Positions 24,088 to 33,775 of a DNA stretch of 64,000 nucleotides are shown piece after piece (positions within the stretch are counted from its first letter, which is position 1; each line of letters begins with the position of its first letter). The notes under the pieces were generated by a model. That model was not told the origin of the DNA. It did no database searches and saw only the letters and a program-made list of their open reading frames with translations. The stretch comes from Dyadobacter luticola (GTDB taxonomy: Bacteria > Bacteroidota > Bacteroidia > Cytophagales > Spirosomataceae). The stretch is from NCBI RefSeq assembly GCF_005860805.1, contig NZ_VCEJ01000004.1, positions 558,001 to 622,000 of the forward strand, given 5' to 3'. The position numbers and the translations under genes are program-made.

Positions 24088-25767
24088 TTATTTGTAGATC
24101 GTATTCTGTGGATCCCAGTTTGTCCAGCCGGTAGTCCAGTCAGTTGTTCCGAAAGCTCCTCTGAAAGTTTCTTTTGTAAAGAACGCATCAGCTCCTTTGC
24201 CATCCCAAACTGCATCTTTCAACAAAGGTGAAGTAGCTCCTGGCAGGAATGAAGGCGTAGTCAATGTGAAGTTTGCAGCATTCAAAACCAATGAAGCAAG
24301 ATCTGTCACGATAGTGTTTTTGCGGGCAGCAGCAGAGAAGTAAGCAGTAGCCTGATCGTTGGTGATCTCACCTTTTCCTACCACAGGAAGTGTGTTGTTA
24401 GCCAATACGATACCTCTCAGATCCAATGTTCCGGCAGTTGCATTTTTGTAAGTACCTGTTGCAGTTCCGTCCAGACGAAGACCTTCTGGGTAACCTACGA
24501 AAAGTGAGTTCAAAATGCTGATAGATGTATTTCTGCGCAAGTGCATCGCCGACTGGTAAACGCCAGTTCCTGACTGTTGTGTGGCAGGAGGAGTCCCGCC
24601 AGTAACGAAGTTCGAGAAGTTAGCGAAGATAGGCGCTGTCAAAGGCAGACCTGCGTTTGCGCCGGTTGCCGGCTCACCTGGGTTATAGTTATCCGATTCG
24701 AAACCGTTTGAAGCAGACTGATCCGCAAATTGTGGGTCACGCAAAGAAACACCGTACTGCAATTTTCCTGTGAAACCCCAGTCAGTATCGAAATCATCGT
24801 CATAACCACGGTAAGCTACCAGGTATTTCATATTTACAGTTCCACCAAACCACTCGTATGAATCGTCACCGCTGTATGAAACCTGTACGTGATCGATTGT
24901 AGTACCTGAACCTACGGAATACAATGTCAAACCGTTGATCTCGCTGTTTGGAGTAGCGCTCAATGCGATACCACCGAACTCGATCCGTACATATTGCAAT
25001 GTTCCTGAATTATCAGCAGCAATGTTGTCTGCGCCAATCGTGCCACGGATACCACCTTCGAATGCAGTACTTGCAGGACGGTTATTAGGTGCTTTACCAA
25101 TCAAAACAACGCCACCCCAGTCACCGTAAGTACGTTTTCCAGGATCAGCATTGGATGTAAAAACGATTGGTTTGTCAACAGTACCGGCAGCCATCAGCTT
25201 TCCACCAGCTTCCACGATCAGCGCACCACCTTTACCAGATGCAGTAGGATCCGCATCTTTGCTGGCACCTTTGATCAATGTACCTGGCTCGATTGTCAAT
25301 GTTGCACCGGTAGTAACATATACAAAACCTTTCAGAAGATAGATTTTGTCAGCAGTCCATTTTGTGTCTGCTTTGATTTCGCCAGTGACTTCAACCACCG
25401 AACGTTCAGTAGGGATTGTTACGGTGAAAGGAGAAGTGCTTTTTACAGTCTTGCCACCAACAGTTACAGAAATCGGGCCCGTAGTAGCGCCGGTTGGAAC
25501 AGTTACTTCAAGCGAAGTTGGGGTTGCAGCCGTAACGGTTGCAGGAGTTGTATTAAATAAAACAGCGTTGTTTGCAGGAGTTGCGTCAAACTTTGTTCCT
25601 GTGATGACAACTTTGGTTCCAGCTAATCCGCTGGTAGGAAGGAAAGAAGAAACAGCCAATACATCTTCGACCGGAGCCGGTTTGTCGTCGTTATCGCAGG
25701 CCGACATCGCCATAAACAGCGCGGCAATCAGGAGCAGAAAATACGACCGGTTTTTGTGGATACTCAT
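24088..25767 (-). CDS. IPT/TIG-domain lipoprotein with right-handed beta-helix-like region
   Basis: 559-residue lipoprotein (signal ending AMSAC). Residues about 40-115 form an IPT/TIG immunoglobulin-like domain (FLPTSGLAGTKVVITGTKF, PISVTVGGKTV). The rest has repeating strand and turn patterns typical of a beta-helix or pectate-lyase-like fold: ATLTIEPGTLIKGAS, GGALIVEAGGKLMAAGT, KPIVFTSNADP, DHVQVSYSGDDSYEWFGG. It follows the TonB receptor by 57 bases and is probably its surface partner. This receptor-plus-IPT pairing is widespread in Bacteroidota; the ligand is not known. Confidence 0.85.
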   Translation of the reverse strand: MSIHKNRSYFLLLIAALFMAMSACDNDDKPAPVEDVLAVSSFLPTSGLAGTKVVITGTKFDATPANNAVLFNTTPATVTAATPTSLEVTVPTGATTGPISVTVGGKTVKSTSPFTVTIPTERSVVEVTGEIKADTKWTADKIYLLKGFVYVTTGATLTIEPGTLIKGASKDADPTASGKGGALIVEAGGKLMAAGTVDKPIVFTSNADPGKRTYGDWGGVVLIGKAPNNRPASTAFEGGIRGTIGADNIAADNSGTLQYVRIEFGGIALSATPNSEINGLTLYSVGSGTTIDHVQVSYSGDDSYEWFGGTVNMKYLVAYRGYDDDFDTDWGFTGKLQYGVSLRDPQFADQSASNGFESDNYNPGEPATGANAGLPLTAPIFANFSNFVTGGTPPATQQSGTGVYQSAMHLRRNTSISILNSLFVGYPEGLRLDGTATGTYKNATAGTLDLRGIVLANNTLPVVGKGEITNDQATAYFSAAARKNTIVTDLASLVLNAANFTLTTPSFLPGATSPLLKDAVWDGKGADAFFTKETFRGAFGTTDWTTGWTNWDPQNTIYK

Positions 25768-25824
25768 AGTGAATTGAAGTTGATTTACAGATTAAAAAAG
25801 GATGAACAGATAGATGTTAAGAGG

Positions 25825-28713
25825 TTATGGGATGATCGTTCTTCTTCCAAAATTGTAGGCGGCGGTCAGAGAGAAGTAGCTGCCTCTTCTGAACTTACGC
25901 ACGTCCTGATCGGCACCGGCACTCACCGAAGTCACATCCATGCCAATTTTTCCGTCGTGGTTGAAATCTTGCGAGTAGCGTACCGGCTGGTTGAAAATGT
26001 CCTGGATACCTAATCTCAATTCCAGGTTGCTTTTGAATTTCTTGCTGATATTCAGGTCTACTACGTGGCGCGGCATTTCGTAAACTGTTGGGTTGTCCAT
26101 GTTACCCACTGCGAAGATCCTTTGACCAAATACATTGTAAAGGACATTCCACTGCCAGCCGCTCGGCTCGGCGTAGTAAACCCCGCCATTGATCAGGTAA
26201 GGCGACTGGTTGGCCATCGGGCGTTTCGAGTCGGTGATGCCTGTCAGGTCGTATTTCTGGATCGCGCCGCTCAAATCCGGGCCTTCCACCACTTGTCCCA
26301 GGTTCACTTTGCTTTTAATGATAGAAGCATTGGCGATCAGGGTAATGTTTTTCAAAAACTGGCTGGATGCTTCCTGGAAACCTTTGCGGATCTCTACCTC
26401 AGCACCGTAGCTCTGTGCCGATCCTGCATTCACGAATGTGTAGGCCAGTCCGTTTCCGGTCGGGATCAGGAATGTTTCGATCGGGTTTTTGAAATGTTTG
26501 TAAAAACCAGTTACCGAGATCAGCTCATTCTGCGAAGGATAAAACTCCCACTTGGCATCCATGTTCTGGATTTTAGCGGTTTTCAGCGCCGTGTTACCGC
26601 GGATATCAGCCAGCAGGTTGAAGTCGAAGTAAGTAAATGGCGCCAGCTCGCGGAACTCGGCGCGGTTCAATGTGGACGAGTAAGCCAGACGCAGGTTTTG
26701 TTTCTCGGTCAGCTTGTAAGTGAAGTTCAGCGAAGGCAGCGGGATAAATACAATGTTGTTTACCAGCTCTTTACGCACATTTACCACCGTAGAGTGCAGC
26801 TGCTGGTTGTTGTACTCGCCACGGAAACCCAGCGTCAGGATCGCTTTTGAACCGAAGTTCAGGTCGCCGCTTACATAAGCTGCGTAGTAGTTGTTGATAC
26901 CCTGGTACGAATCCAGGTCTTTGGTACCGTCTTTGATAGTCAATCCGCCATCGCGTCCGGTTATATTTTGAGGAGTGAAAATAGTGCCTATGTTGCCACG
27001 CAGGATTTCTGATGCATTTCCTACGTTGGTATACCCATAAAATCTTGCAGAATAATCGCGGTCTTTGCGCTCGCCGTACACCCCGAAGCGGATTTTGTTT
27101 GGCTCGCGGTCGGTAGGATTTCCAAATGCATGCTCACCATTTACAGCCAATGTCAGCACGCGCTCGCTCAGTTTCGAGTAGAAGCGGCCCAGGTCGATCG
27201 GGTTAGGATCGATCGGCGCTACGGCCTGGAAAGGAACCAGCTCTCCGTCAGCTCCGGTTGCGCCGGTCACACGCTGGAAGCGGATACGTTTCCAGTCTGG
27301 CTCCCAGCGGCCTGTGTAGCCGAAACCTGTGATCCAGTTTAGTTTTGTCAGATCACCGATTTTGTGGTCTCCCGAAACCTGGGTAGTAACAATCGTCCGG
27401 TTTTCAAAGCGCTGCGAGTAGTTACGCACATCATATCCGTCCACTACGCGCTGGCCATCGCGGGCCACTGTTTCGGTATTTCCAAGCTGGTTAAACAAAG
27501 TTTTCCATTCCAGGTTGAAAACCGGCGAGAAGCGGAAAGTCCAGTTGTGGAGCACGCCGATACGTGACTGGCGGGAGTAGTTTGCGTCGTTATATTTTTC
27601 GAAAACATCATTCGCATTCAAACCATTTTGGTACAGTTTCAGCGCGACGTTTGCGTATTGGTTGGTCAAAGAATAATTAATGTTGGTAATGTTGCTCACA
27701 TCCACATTGCCGATATCAAAGCGGCGGCCCAGGTTAAATGCCAGGCGGAGATCAGGAGAAACATTGATGTTTTTCAATGCCCAGGTATTTGGAAGTAACT
27801 TCCCGTAAGCAGCTCTTTCAGAAGAACTTAATGTATTGAAATCCGCAGAACGTTTTGGGAAAGCGCTCGATAATGTCTGGTCAGGGTTCCACAAGCCCAG
27901 GAAATTGGCACCGCTGCGGGTATGTGTCTGAACATTCTGGAATGTCGTGTTGGCACGGTATCCTACTGTCACAGCACCATCGGTGAAGTTTTGGTCTGGG
28001 CGGCGTTTTGTGTAAATTTTGATAACCCCACCTGCAAAATCGCCCGGAGATTCGGCTGAACCGGATTTGTATACAATCATCCGGTCGATGATATTACTTG
28101 GTACCAGGTCGAAAGAAAACGAGCGGGTATCTACTTCACTGGAAGGCGTGATCACATCATTGATCAAAACTGCATTATAGCGCGAGCCCAAGCCGCGGAT
28201 CATGACAAAACGGTTGTCAACAATGCTGACACCCGGTACACGACGAATCGCCGCAGCTGCGTCGCGGTCTTGTGATTTCTGGATTTGCTGGGCCGAGATA
28301 CCTACTGCGATCGGCTTCAATTGTTTGATTTCACTGATGACCGCTACTTCGGTATTGGTTGCGCGTGCACCTCTTACCACTACTTCCTGTAAAGCTTTTC
28401 CTTCTTCGTCCAGCTCGGTATCGATTACAGTTGTGTTACCGGATTCTACGCGGACGTTTGGGATTTCTTTGGTTTGGTAAGAAACAAATGTGATAATAAC
28501 CTTGTGCGTACCGGCAGGAACATTGGTAAGGATAAAGTTACCGTCGACGTCGGCTGCGGCACCGATCTGGGTGCCTTCTATTAAAACCGATGCCCCGATG
28601 AGGGCTTCTTTTGTTTTTGCGTCTTTAATCGACCCGCGGATTGAACCCGGATCGGCAAATGCTGTGAGAACAGCTGTGAGGGAGAAGAGAATTGTAAACA
28701 GTTTGGTTTTCAT
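25825..28713 (-). CDS. TonB-dependent outer membrane receptor (carboxypeptidase-regulatory-like N-terminus)
   Basis: 962-residue receptor. Signal peptide, then a CarboxypepD_reg-like domain (SIRGSIKDAKTKEALIGASV, DVDGNFILTNVPAGTHKV), a plug domain (RDAAAAIRRVPGVSIVDNRFVMIRGLGSRY) and a barrel ending LTAAYNFGRR. It is not of the SusC type: it lacks the SusC signature and its partner is an IPT lipoprotein rather than SusD. A TACTTTTG promoter with a possible -33 TTG lies directly upstream. Confidence 0.93.
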   Translation of the reverse strand: MKTKLFTILFSLTAVLTAFADPGSIRGSIKDAKTKEALIGASVLIEGTQIGAAADVDGNFILTNVPAGTHKVIITFVSYQTKEIPNVRVESGNTTVIDTELDEEGKALQEVVVRGARATNTEVAVISEIKQLKPIAVGISAQQIQKSQDRDAAAAIRRVPGVSIVDNRFVMIRGLGSRYNAVLINDVITPSSEVDTRSFSFDLVPSNIIDRMIVYKSGSAESPGDFAGGVIKIYTKRRPDQNFTDGAVTVGYRANTTFQNVQTHTRSGANFLGLWNPDQTLSSAFPKRSADFNTLSSSERAAYGKLLPNTWALKNINVSPDLRLAFNLGRRFDIGNVDVSNITNINYSLTNQYANVALKLYQNGLNANDVFEKYNDANYSRQSRIGVLHNWTFRFSPVFNLEWKTLFNQLGNTETVARDGQRVVDGYDVRNYSQRFENRTIVTTQVSGDHKIGDLTKLNWITGFGYTGRWEPDWKRIRFQRVTGATGADGELVPFQAVAPIDPNPIDLGRFYSKLSERVLTLAVNGEHAFGNPTDREPNKIRFGVYGERKDRDYSARFYGYTNVGNASEILRGNIGTIFTPQNITGRDGGLTIKDGTKDLDSYQGINNYYAAYVSGDLNFGSKAILTLGFRGEYNNQQLHSTVVNVRKELVNNIVFIPLPSLNFTYKLTEKQNLRLAYSSTLNRAEFRELAPFTYFDFNLLADIRGNTALKTAKIQNMDAKWEFYPSQNELISVTGFYKHFKNPIETFLIPTGNGLAYTFVNAGSAQSYGAEVEIRKGFQEASSQFLKNITLIANASIIKSKVNLGQVVEGPDLSGAIQKYDLTGITDSKRPMANQSPYLINGGVYYAEPSGWQWNVLYNVFGQRIFAVGNMDNPTVYEMPRHVVDLNISKKFKSNLELRLGIQDIFNQPVRYSQDFNHDGKIGMDVTSVSAGADQDVRKFRRGSYFSLTAAYNFGRRTIIP

Positions 28714-28736
28714 CTTTCGGTGTCAATTTTTCGACA

Positions 28737-28764
28737 CAAAAGTAGATCGCCAATGTTACCCCAA
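28737..28764 (-). promoter_or_regulatory. promoter of the TonB receptor operon
   Basis: On the minus strand TACTTTTG (28744-28737) is preceded by TTG (28764-28762) with 17 bases between, a good match to the Bacteroidota -33/-7 arrangement. It is 23 bases from the start codon. Confidence 0.6.
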
Positions 28765-28826
28765 TGTTAAGGCTATATTATGCCTCAGTTATTTAAGATT
28801 TGTACTTTTTCCTAAAAATCAGCCAG

Positions 28827-30317
28827 TTATTCTACAATTCCTTGTCCTTTACCGATGTCGAAGTTTTCCAGGTCGTATACAAATCCGTTGACAACCGCGT
28901 ACTTTACCTGGCTACCTTTTTTCAGTATAAATGTCGCGGTGTTCCCCAATCCGGGCGTGCCGGAAGGTGCAGGTTGGCCAGCCCGGAGAATGTGCAGCGG
29001 GGAGGTTGTGAAGTACAATCCGAGCGCACGGGTGTTGGCATCGGGCGCCAATCTTACGTAGGTATAACCTTCTTTTAACAGATTTAAAGCGTTGAGTTTG
29101 CTGATTTCGCTGACGTTTTTGTAGGCGGTCGGGTAAATTTTCCCTTTTTCTACGGTCAGGCCGGTAGCGTCCAATTCCTGGCTGCCGTACTGCGGGTGCA
29201 GGTCGCCGAAGTCTTCAATTTTACTATAATAAAAGAACTTGGTAGCATTCGAATAACTTACCTCATTCCGGTTGATACCAAAATCCGCAGTAAACGATTT
29301 GCCCGACTGCCGCACGGTAGCATTCCGTACCACGAGGTCGTAAAGCCATCGTCCGTTTTCCGGAATCTTGTAGTAGTCGTCGCGGTCTTCTTTGGTCAAG
29401 GAGTTATCAGAAATCTTGGCGAGTGCAGATAATATTGCCATAAAATTGAGCTGCCGGATATACTGTTTCTCCGGATCGCCCACATATCCGCCCGATTCGA
29501 TCAAAACCAGCGTGGTACCCCATTTCTGCACATTATCCCCGAAACCGCGCGGCTCATGGTCGTCGGCGTAGCGGGCTACCTGGCCGGGAATGTACTTTTG
29601 CAGGATTTTATTCATCCCCACAATCAGCTGCATGGAGCGCTCGCGTACTTTGTTGATCGAAAGCTCGTAATCATAAGAAGTAGCGAGGAAAGAAATCGTC
29701 GCCACTTTTGGGCTGCGGCCGGCGGAATATCTCGGACTTTGATCGTGCAGGTTAAATCCATAATCCGGTTTCAGCCTGTCCACCAAACCTTTCAAAATCA
29801 CTGCCTCGGGTGTCTGCCTGGCAGCGGCATCCCGGTTCATATCGATGCCCTGCACGGTGCGGCGCTGGTAGCGTTCTGCGCCGTCGGGATTGAGCATTGG
29901 TACAAAATATAATGTAGTGTTTTCTAAAAGGTCTTTTCTGAGCGCGTCGAAACCGTCATTTTTACCTTCCAGAAAATTGAAGATATCAAAGGTTGCCATC
30001 GTCGCGGTCGGCTCGTCGCCATGCATTTGGGTCCACAGCAAAACCTTCCTTTTACCATTTCCCACCTTGATCATCTGAATATTCCGGCCCTCAAACGATT
30101 CGCCTACCGACTCAATGTTGTAAATCGGGTTGCCCTGACGTTTGGAAATAAGTGGGAGAATGTCTTTTTGTTTGAAACGGCGCTGGGTCAGGGAAGCTTC
30201 ACGGTAGGTAGCGTGTTTGTCAAAAAGCCGGCGGGCCATCTCTTCTGTCTGCGCCTGTGATGCGATGGTAGTCAAGGTAATGATCAAAAAGAATAGTTGT
30301 GAAATAAAAGGTTTCAT
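28827..30317 (-). CDS. M14-family zinc carboxypeptidase, secreted
   Basis: 496-residue exported metallocarboxypeptidase. Signal peptide FFLIITLTTIASQAQ, then the M14 domain with zinc ligands His99 and Glu102 (QMHGDEPT), the third His in FNLHDQSPRYS and the catalytic Glu in LIESGGYVGDP. A C-terminal domain of about 150 residues follows. The frame is open 81 codons further upstream to 30560, but that part has no signal peptide and runs antisense through the his leader region, so I take the ATG at 30317. It is transcribed divergently from the his leader. Confidence 0.92.
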   Translation of the reverse strand: MKPFISQLFFLIITLTTIASQAQTEEMARRLFDKHATYREASLTQRRFKQKDILPLISKRQGNPIYNIESVGESFEGRNIQMIKVGNGKRKVLLWTQMHGDEPTATMATFDIFNFLEGKNDGFDALRKDLLENTTLYFVPMLNPDGAERYQRRTVQGIDMNRDAAARQTPEAVILKGLVDRLKPDYGFNLHDQSPRYSAGRSPKVATISFLATSYDYELSINKVRERSMQLIVGMNKILQKYIPGQVARYADDHEPRGFGDNVQKWGTTLVLIESGGYVGDPEKQYIRQLNFMAILSALAKISDNSLTKEDRDDYYKIPENGRWLYDLVVRNATVRQSGKSFTADFGINRNEVSYSNATKFFYYSKIEDFGDLHPQYGSQELDATGLTVEKGKIYPTAYKNVSEISKLNALNLLKEGYTYVRLAPDANTRALGLYFTTSPLHILRAGQPAPSGTPGLGNTATFILKKGSQVKYAVVNGFVYDLENFDIGKGQGIVE

Positions 30318-30416
30318 GCAGTAGAATGCCTGTTTAAAACGCAATGTACAAGATTTTTCTAAGCAAATTTTAATGAAATCTTTACAGTTAAACTGCCTCG
30401 GTTTGTAATTTTTGCT

Positions 30417-30424
30417 TACATTTG
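30417..30424 (+). promoter_or_regulatory. -7 promoter element TACATTTG for the his leader
   Basis: Exact TAnnTTTG match ending 5 bases before the leader ATG. If used, transcription would start at or very near that ATG, giving an almost leaderless message. No TTG lies at the usual -33 spacing; the nearest is at 30403. Confidence 0.5.
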
Positions 30425-30428
30425 CATC

Positions 30429-30494
30429 ATGTTCAAAGCTGAAACACATCATCAATTTCATCATAGCCAACTGGCTATCGGACGTCTTGGGTGA
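30429..30494 (+). CDS. hisL: histidine-rich leader peptide of the his operon
   Basis: 21-codon ORF reading MFKAETHHQFHHSQLAIG... and ending in TGA, with four His codons among six (HHQFHH). It lies 105 bases before hisH and is followed by a strong terminator hairpin. This is the classical arrangement for transcription attenuation: when charged His-tRNA is scarce the ribosome stalls on the His codons and the terminator is avoided. Found by reading the sequence; too short for ordinary gene calling. Confidence 0.8.
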   Translation: MFKAETHHQFHHSQLAIGRLG

Positions 30495-30544
30495 TATGTT
30501 TTTGCAAGTAGTGTTGTAATAAGGTTGAATACATAGTATCCCAG

Positions 30545-30573
30545 AAGCCCGATTAATCAATCGGGCTTTTTTT
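30545..30573 (+). terminator. attenuator hairpin of the his operon
   Basis: Perfect 10-bp stem AAGCCCGATT / AATCGGGCTT with a 4-base loop and seven T after it, located between the leader peptide stop and hisH. A partly complementary pair (about 30487-30500 with about 30530-30544, GGG with CCC at the base) could form just upstream, as expected for alternative folding. Confidence 0.85.
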
Positions 30574-30598
30574 GTTTAGGCCACAATAGCACAATTCA

Positions 30599-31186
30599 AT
30601 GAAAACCGTAATTATCAAATACAACGCCGGTAATGTGCAGTCTGTGATGTATGCGCTCGACCGTATCGGCGCGGGGTACATTTATACCGACGACGTGGAG
30701 GAAATCCGCTCGGCCGACAAAGTGATTTTCCCTGGTGTGGGTGAAGCCAGTACCACCATGAATTACCTGCGGAAAGTGGGGCTGGACAAGGTGATACCTT
30801 CTTTGAAACAACCCGTATTTGGTACCTGCATCGGTATGCAGCTGATGTGCCGGTTTTCGGAGGAAAACAATACGGAGTGTATGGGCATTTTTGATGTGGA
30901 TGTGAAACGTTTCCCCGCCGAGGCAGGCATGAAGGTGCCGCACATGGGCTGGAATAACATTTCCAACTACGCTTCGCCGCTTACTTACGGCGTGCCCGAT
31001 AATGCTTATGTATATTTTGTCCATAGCTTTGCCCCGCCCGTCTGCGACTATACCGTGGCCAGCTGCCAGTATGCGACATCTTTCAGCGCCATGCTGCACC
31101 GCGACAATTTTTATGCGGCTCAGTTTCACTGCGAAATCAGCGGGGATGTGGGGCAGCAGATCATGGAGAACTTTTTGAAAATTTAA
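30599..31186 (+). CDS. hisH: imidazole glycerol phosphate synthase, glutaminase subunit
   Basis: 195-residue class I glutamine amidotransferase that supplies ammonia to HisF for histidine and AICAR synthesis. The catalytic triad is visible: Cys77 (GTCIGMQ), His177 and Glu179 (QFHCEIS; the residue between them is Cys where Pro is usual). FPGVGEAS is the oxyanion-side motif. First structural gene of the hisHAFIE cluster, downstream of the attenuator. Confidence 0.96.
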   Translation: MKTVIIKYNAGNVQSVMYALDRIGAGYIYTDDVEEIRSADKVIFPGVGEASTTMNYLRKVGLDKVIPSLKQPVFGTCIGMQLMCRFSEENNTECMGIFDVDVKRFPAEAGMKVPHMGWNNISNYASPLTYGVPDNAYVYFVHSFAPPVCDYTVASCQYATSFSAMLHRDNFYAAQFHCEISGDVGQQIMENFLKI

Positions 31187-31203
31187 ATAAAAACCCTTCG
31201 ATA

Positions 31204-31926
31204 ATGATTGAAATTATACCCGCTATCGATATGATCGACGGGAAATGCGTCAGGCTAACCCAGGGTGACTACGGCAAGAAAACCGTCTACAACGAAAACC
31301 CGCTGGAAGTAGCGCTGGAATTTGAAGACGCGGGTTTGAAAAGATTGCACCTGGTAGACCTCGACGGTGCGAAAGCAAAGAAAGTCATTAACTGGAAGGT
31401 TCTAGAGAAAATCGCCAGCCGGACTTCCCTGCACATTGATTTCGGCGGTGGGGTACAATCCGACGACGATCTGAAAATTGTATTTGAAAGCGGTGCAAAA
31501 CAAGTAACTGGCGGAAGCGTAGCGGTGAAGCAGCCGGAGGTTTTTCAAAACTGGCTTTCGGTTTATGGCGGTGAAAAGATTATTCTCGGCGCCGACGCAA
31601 AAAATGAGAAGATCGCCGTGAGCGGGTGGGAAGAGGGGACGCAGATATGGGTGTACGATTTTGTGGAAGAATATGTGGAGAAAGGCGTAAAGTACACCAT
31701 CAGCACCGATGTTGCGAAGGACGGTTTGTTGCAAGGCCCTTCTTTTGATTTATATAAAAACTTGCAGGATAAATGTCCTGACCTAAAAATCATTGCCAGC
31801 GGCGGGATCAGCGGGATCGAGGATGTTGAAAAGCTGGCGGAAATGAACATTTACGGCGTGATCATCGGCAAAGCGATTTATGAAAACAGGATCAGCCTGC
31901 CCGATTTAGAGCGATTTATTGTCTGA
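31204..31926 (+). CDS. hisA: ProFAR isomerase (phosphoribosylformimino-AICAR ribotide isomerase)
   Basis: 240-residue beta/alpha barrel that carries out the fourth step of histidine synthesis. IIPAIDMIDGKCVRL has the first catalytic Asp, FGGGVQSDDD the first phosphate loop, STDVAKDGLLQGPS the second Asp region and IASGGISGIED the second phosphate loop. Starts 17 bases after hisH and ends 3 bases before hisF. Confidence 0.97.
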   Translation: MIEIIPAIDMIDGKCVRLTQGDYGKKTVYNENPLEVALEFEDAGLKRLHLVDLDGAKAKKVINWKVLEKIASRTSLHIDFGGGVQSDDDLKIVFESGAKQVTGGSVAVKQPEVFQNWLSVYGGEKIILGADAKNEKIAVSGWEEGTQIWVYDFVEEYVEKGVKYTISTDVAKDGLLQGPSFDLYKNLQDKCPDLKIIASGGISGIEDVEKLAEMNIYGVIIGKAIYENRISLPDLERFIV

Positions 31927-31929
31927 TAT

Positions 31930-32703
31930 ATGCTTACCAAACGGATCATTCCCTGCCTCGATGTCAAAGACGGCAGGACAGTAAAAGGGGTTAATTTTGT
32001 GAACCTGCGTGATGCCGGCGACGCGGTGGAACTGGGCGCATTGTACGCCGCGCAGGGTGCCGACGAGCTGGTTTACCTGGATATTACCGCTACCATCGAC
32101 GGCCGCTCGACATTTATCGACCTGGTGCGCCGGGTAGCGCAGACCGTCAACATTCCTTTTACGGTAGGCGGCGGCATTTCATCGATTGCGGATGTTTCAG
32201 CATTGCTGCATGCAGGCGCCGACAAAGTTTCGATCAACTCGGCGGCAGTACGGAATCCGGATTTGATTAATGAATTGTCGCTGGAATTTGGCAGTCAATG
32301 CATTGTGGTCGCGATAGATACGCGTTACATTGCAACGGAGCAGGGGCACGAGCATGTCGTACATACGCATGGCGGACGTAAAGCGACGGAAATCAGGACG
32401 ATACCCTGGGCGAAGGAAGTGGAGGAACGCGGCGCGGGTGAAATTTTACTGACTTCCATGGATACCGACGGCACAAAAGCAGGTTTTGCACTGGAACTAA
32501 CTTCGGCCATATCCGGAAATGCCAACATTCCCGTTATAGCTTCGGGCGGCGCGGGGAATATGGAACATTTTTATGATGTATTCACCGCAGGAAAAGCCGA
32601 TGCCGGGCTCGCAGCCAGCATTTTCCACTTTCGGGAAATCGATATCCCGGATCTGAAAGGATATTTAAATGAAAAAGGTCTACCGATCAGGATGACCCGT
32701 TAA
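31930..32703 (+). CDS. hisF: imidazole glycerol phosphate synthase, cyclase subunit
   Basis: 257-residue barrel that partners HisH. The catalytic Asp residues are seen in [14 protein letters not shown] and VVAIDTRY; phosphate-binding loops are [10 protein letters not shown] and [11 protein letters not shown]. The typical [13 protein letters not shown] segment is present. The family usually has about 250-257 residues, so it is complete. Confidence 0.97.
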   Translation: MLTKRIIPCLDVKDGRTVKGVNFVNLRDAGDAVELGALYAAQGADELVYLDITATIDGRSTFIDLVRRVAQTVNIPFTVGGGISSIADVSALLHAGADKVSINSAAVRNPDLINELSLEFGSQCIVVAIDTRYIATEQGHEHVVHTHGGRKATEIRTIPWAKEVEERGAGEILLTSMDTDGTKAGFALELTSAISGNANIPVIASGGAGNMEHFYDVFTAGKADAGLAASIFHFREIDIPDLKGYLNEKGLPIRMTR

Positions 32704-32724
32704 TTCAACATTGATAAAACACAA

Positions 32725-33354
32725 ATGAGCGAAACTTTTTCAACGATTGATTTTGATAAATCCGGCGACGGCCTTGTACCGGCCATCATCCAGGATTTAC
32801 ACACGGACAAAGTCCTGATGCTGGGCTATATGAATGTCGAAGCTTTGGAAAAAACCAAAAAAGAAGGCACCGTTACTTTTTACAGCCGGAGCAAGCAGCG
32901 GCTCTGGACTAAGGGTGAAACATCGGGTAACTTTCTTTTTGTGAACGAGATAACCGCCGATTGTGACGGTGATACATTGCTGATCAAGGCTACTCCGGCC
33001 GGTCCGGTGTGCCATACGGGCGCCGACACCTGTTTTGGGGAAAAAAATAGTCAGGATGTGCGCATCGGGGAAGCGTTTTTTCTCAATTATCTTCAGAAAA
33101 AGGTAATCCGGGAAAGAAAATTAAACCCGACCGAAGAGTCGTATACCAGCAGCCTGTTCCGCAAGGGTATCAACAAAATTGCGCAGAAGGTAGGCGAGGA
33201 AGCCGTGGAAGTTGTGATCGAATCCAAGGACGACGACAGCGAGCTTTTCAAGAACGAAGTTTCGGATTTGCTGTTCCACCTTTTGGTCTTGCTGGAACAA
33301 AAAAACATTGACTTAGACGAGGTAATTGACGTACTTCGTAGCCGTCACCAATAA
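32725..33354 (+). CDS. hisIE: bifunctional PR-AMP cyclohydrolase / PR-ATP pyrophosphohydrolase
   Basis: 209-residue fusion that performs steps two and three of histidine synthesis. The HisI half has the zinc/magnesium motif DCDGDTLL and the Cys/His cluster VCHTGADTCF; the HisE half has the helical signature GINKIAQKVGEEAVEVVIES. Last his gene of this cluster; hisG, hisD, hisC and hisB are not in the window. Confidence 0.97.
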   Translation: MSETFSTIDFDKSGDGLVPAIIQDLHTDKVLMLGYMNVEALEKTKKEGTVTFYSRSKQRLWTKGETSGNFLFVNEITADCDGDTLLIKATPAGPVCHTGADTCFGEKNSQDVRIGEAFFLNYLQKKVIRERKLNPTEESYTSSLFRKGINKIAQKVGEEAVEVVIESKDDDSELFKNEVSDLLFHLLVLLEQKNIDLDEVIDVLRSRHQ

Positions 33355-33366
33355 AACAGAAGTGGT

Positions 33367-33702
33367 ATGAAATTACTCCTACGTCTTGTAATCAGTACTT
33401 TGGCGATCATCGTCGCGGCAAATCTGGTTCCTGGTGTCGTCGTCGACAGCCTTACCACGGCCATCATCGTCGCCATCGTATTAGGCCTGCTGAACACTTT
33501 TCTGAAACCGGTTCTTCAGATTCTGGCCCTGCCCATCACGATCCTGACACTGGGGCTTTTCTATTTTGTTGTCAATGTGTTCATCATTTACCTGGCGACT
33601 TATCTCGTCGACGGGTTCGCGATCAGCAATTTCATCTCTGCATTAATATTTGGTCTGGTCGTTTCCGTAGTATCGTCCATTCTTGGTATGTTTTTGGATT
33701 AG
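33367..33702 (+). CDS. four-helix membrane protein, phage_holin_4_2 (PF04020) type
   Basis: 111-residue membrane protein with four hydrophobic helices and the family pattern LGLLNTFLKPVLQILALPIT. The family name is historical; most chromosomal members are not phage holins and have no known function. It begins 12 bases after hisIE and could be read through from the his operon. Confidence 0.88.
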   Translation: MKLLLRLVISTLAIIVAANLVPGVVVDSLTTAIIVAIVLGLLNTFLKPVLQILALPITILTLGLFYFVVNVFIIYLATYLVDGFAISNFISALIFGLVVSVVSSILGMFLD

Positions 33703-33775
33703 TGTGTAAAGGGTCTGCAAATCAGTTGTTGAAGCCCCGCGTAATAGAATACACATGATTTGACAACTACTGGTT

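Noticed and set aside
30318..30560. N-terminal extension of the M14 peptidase
   Set aside because: The frame is open but has no signal peptide at its front and runs antisense through the his leader; the internal ATG at 30317 gives a proper signal peptide.
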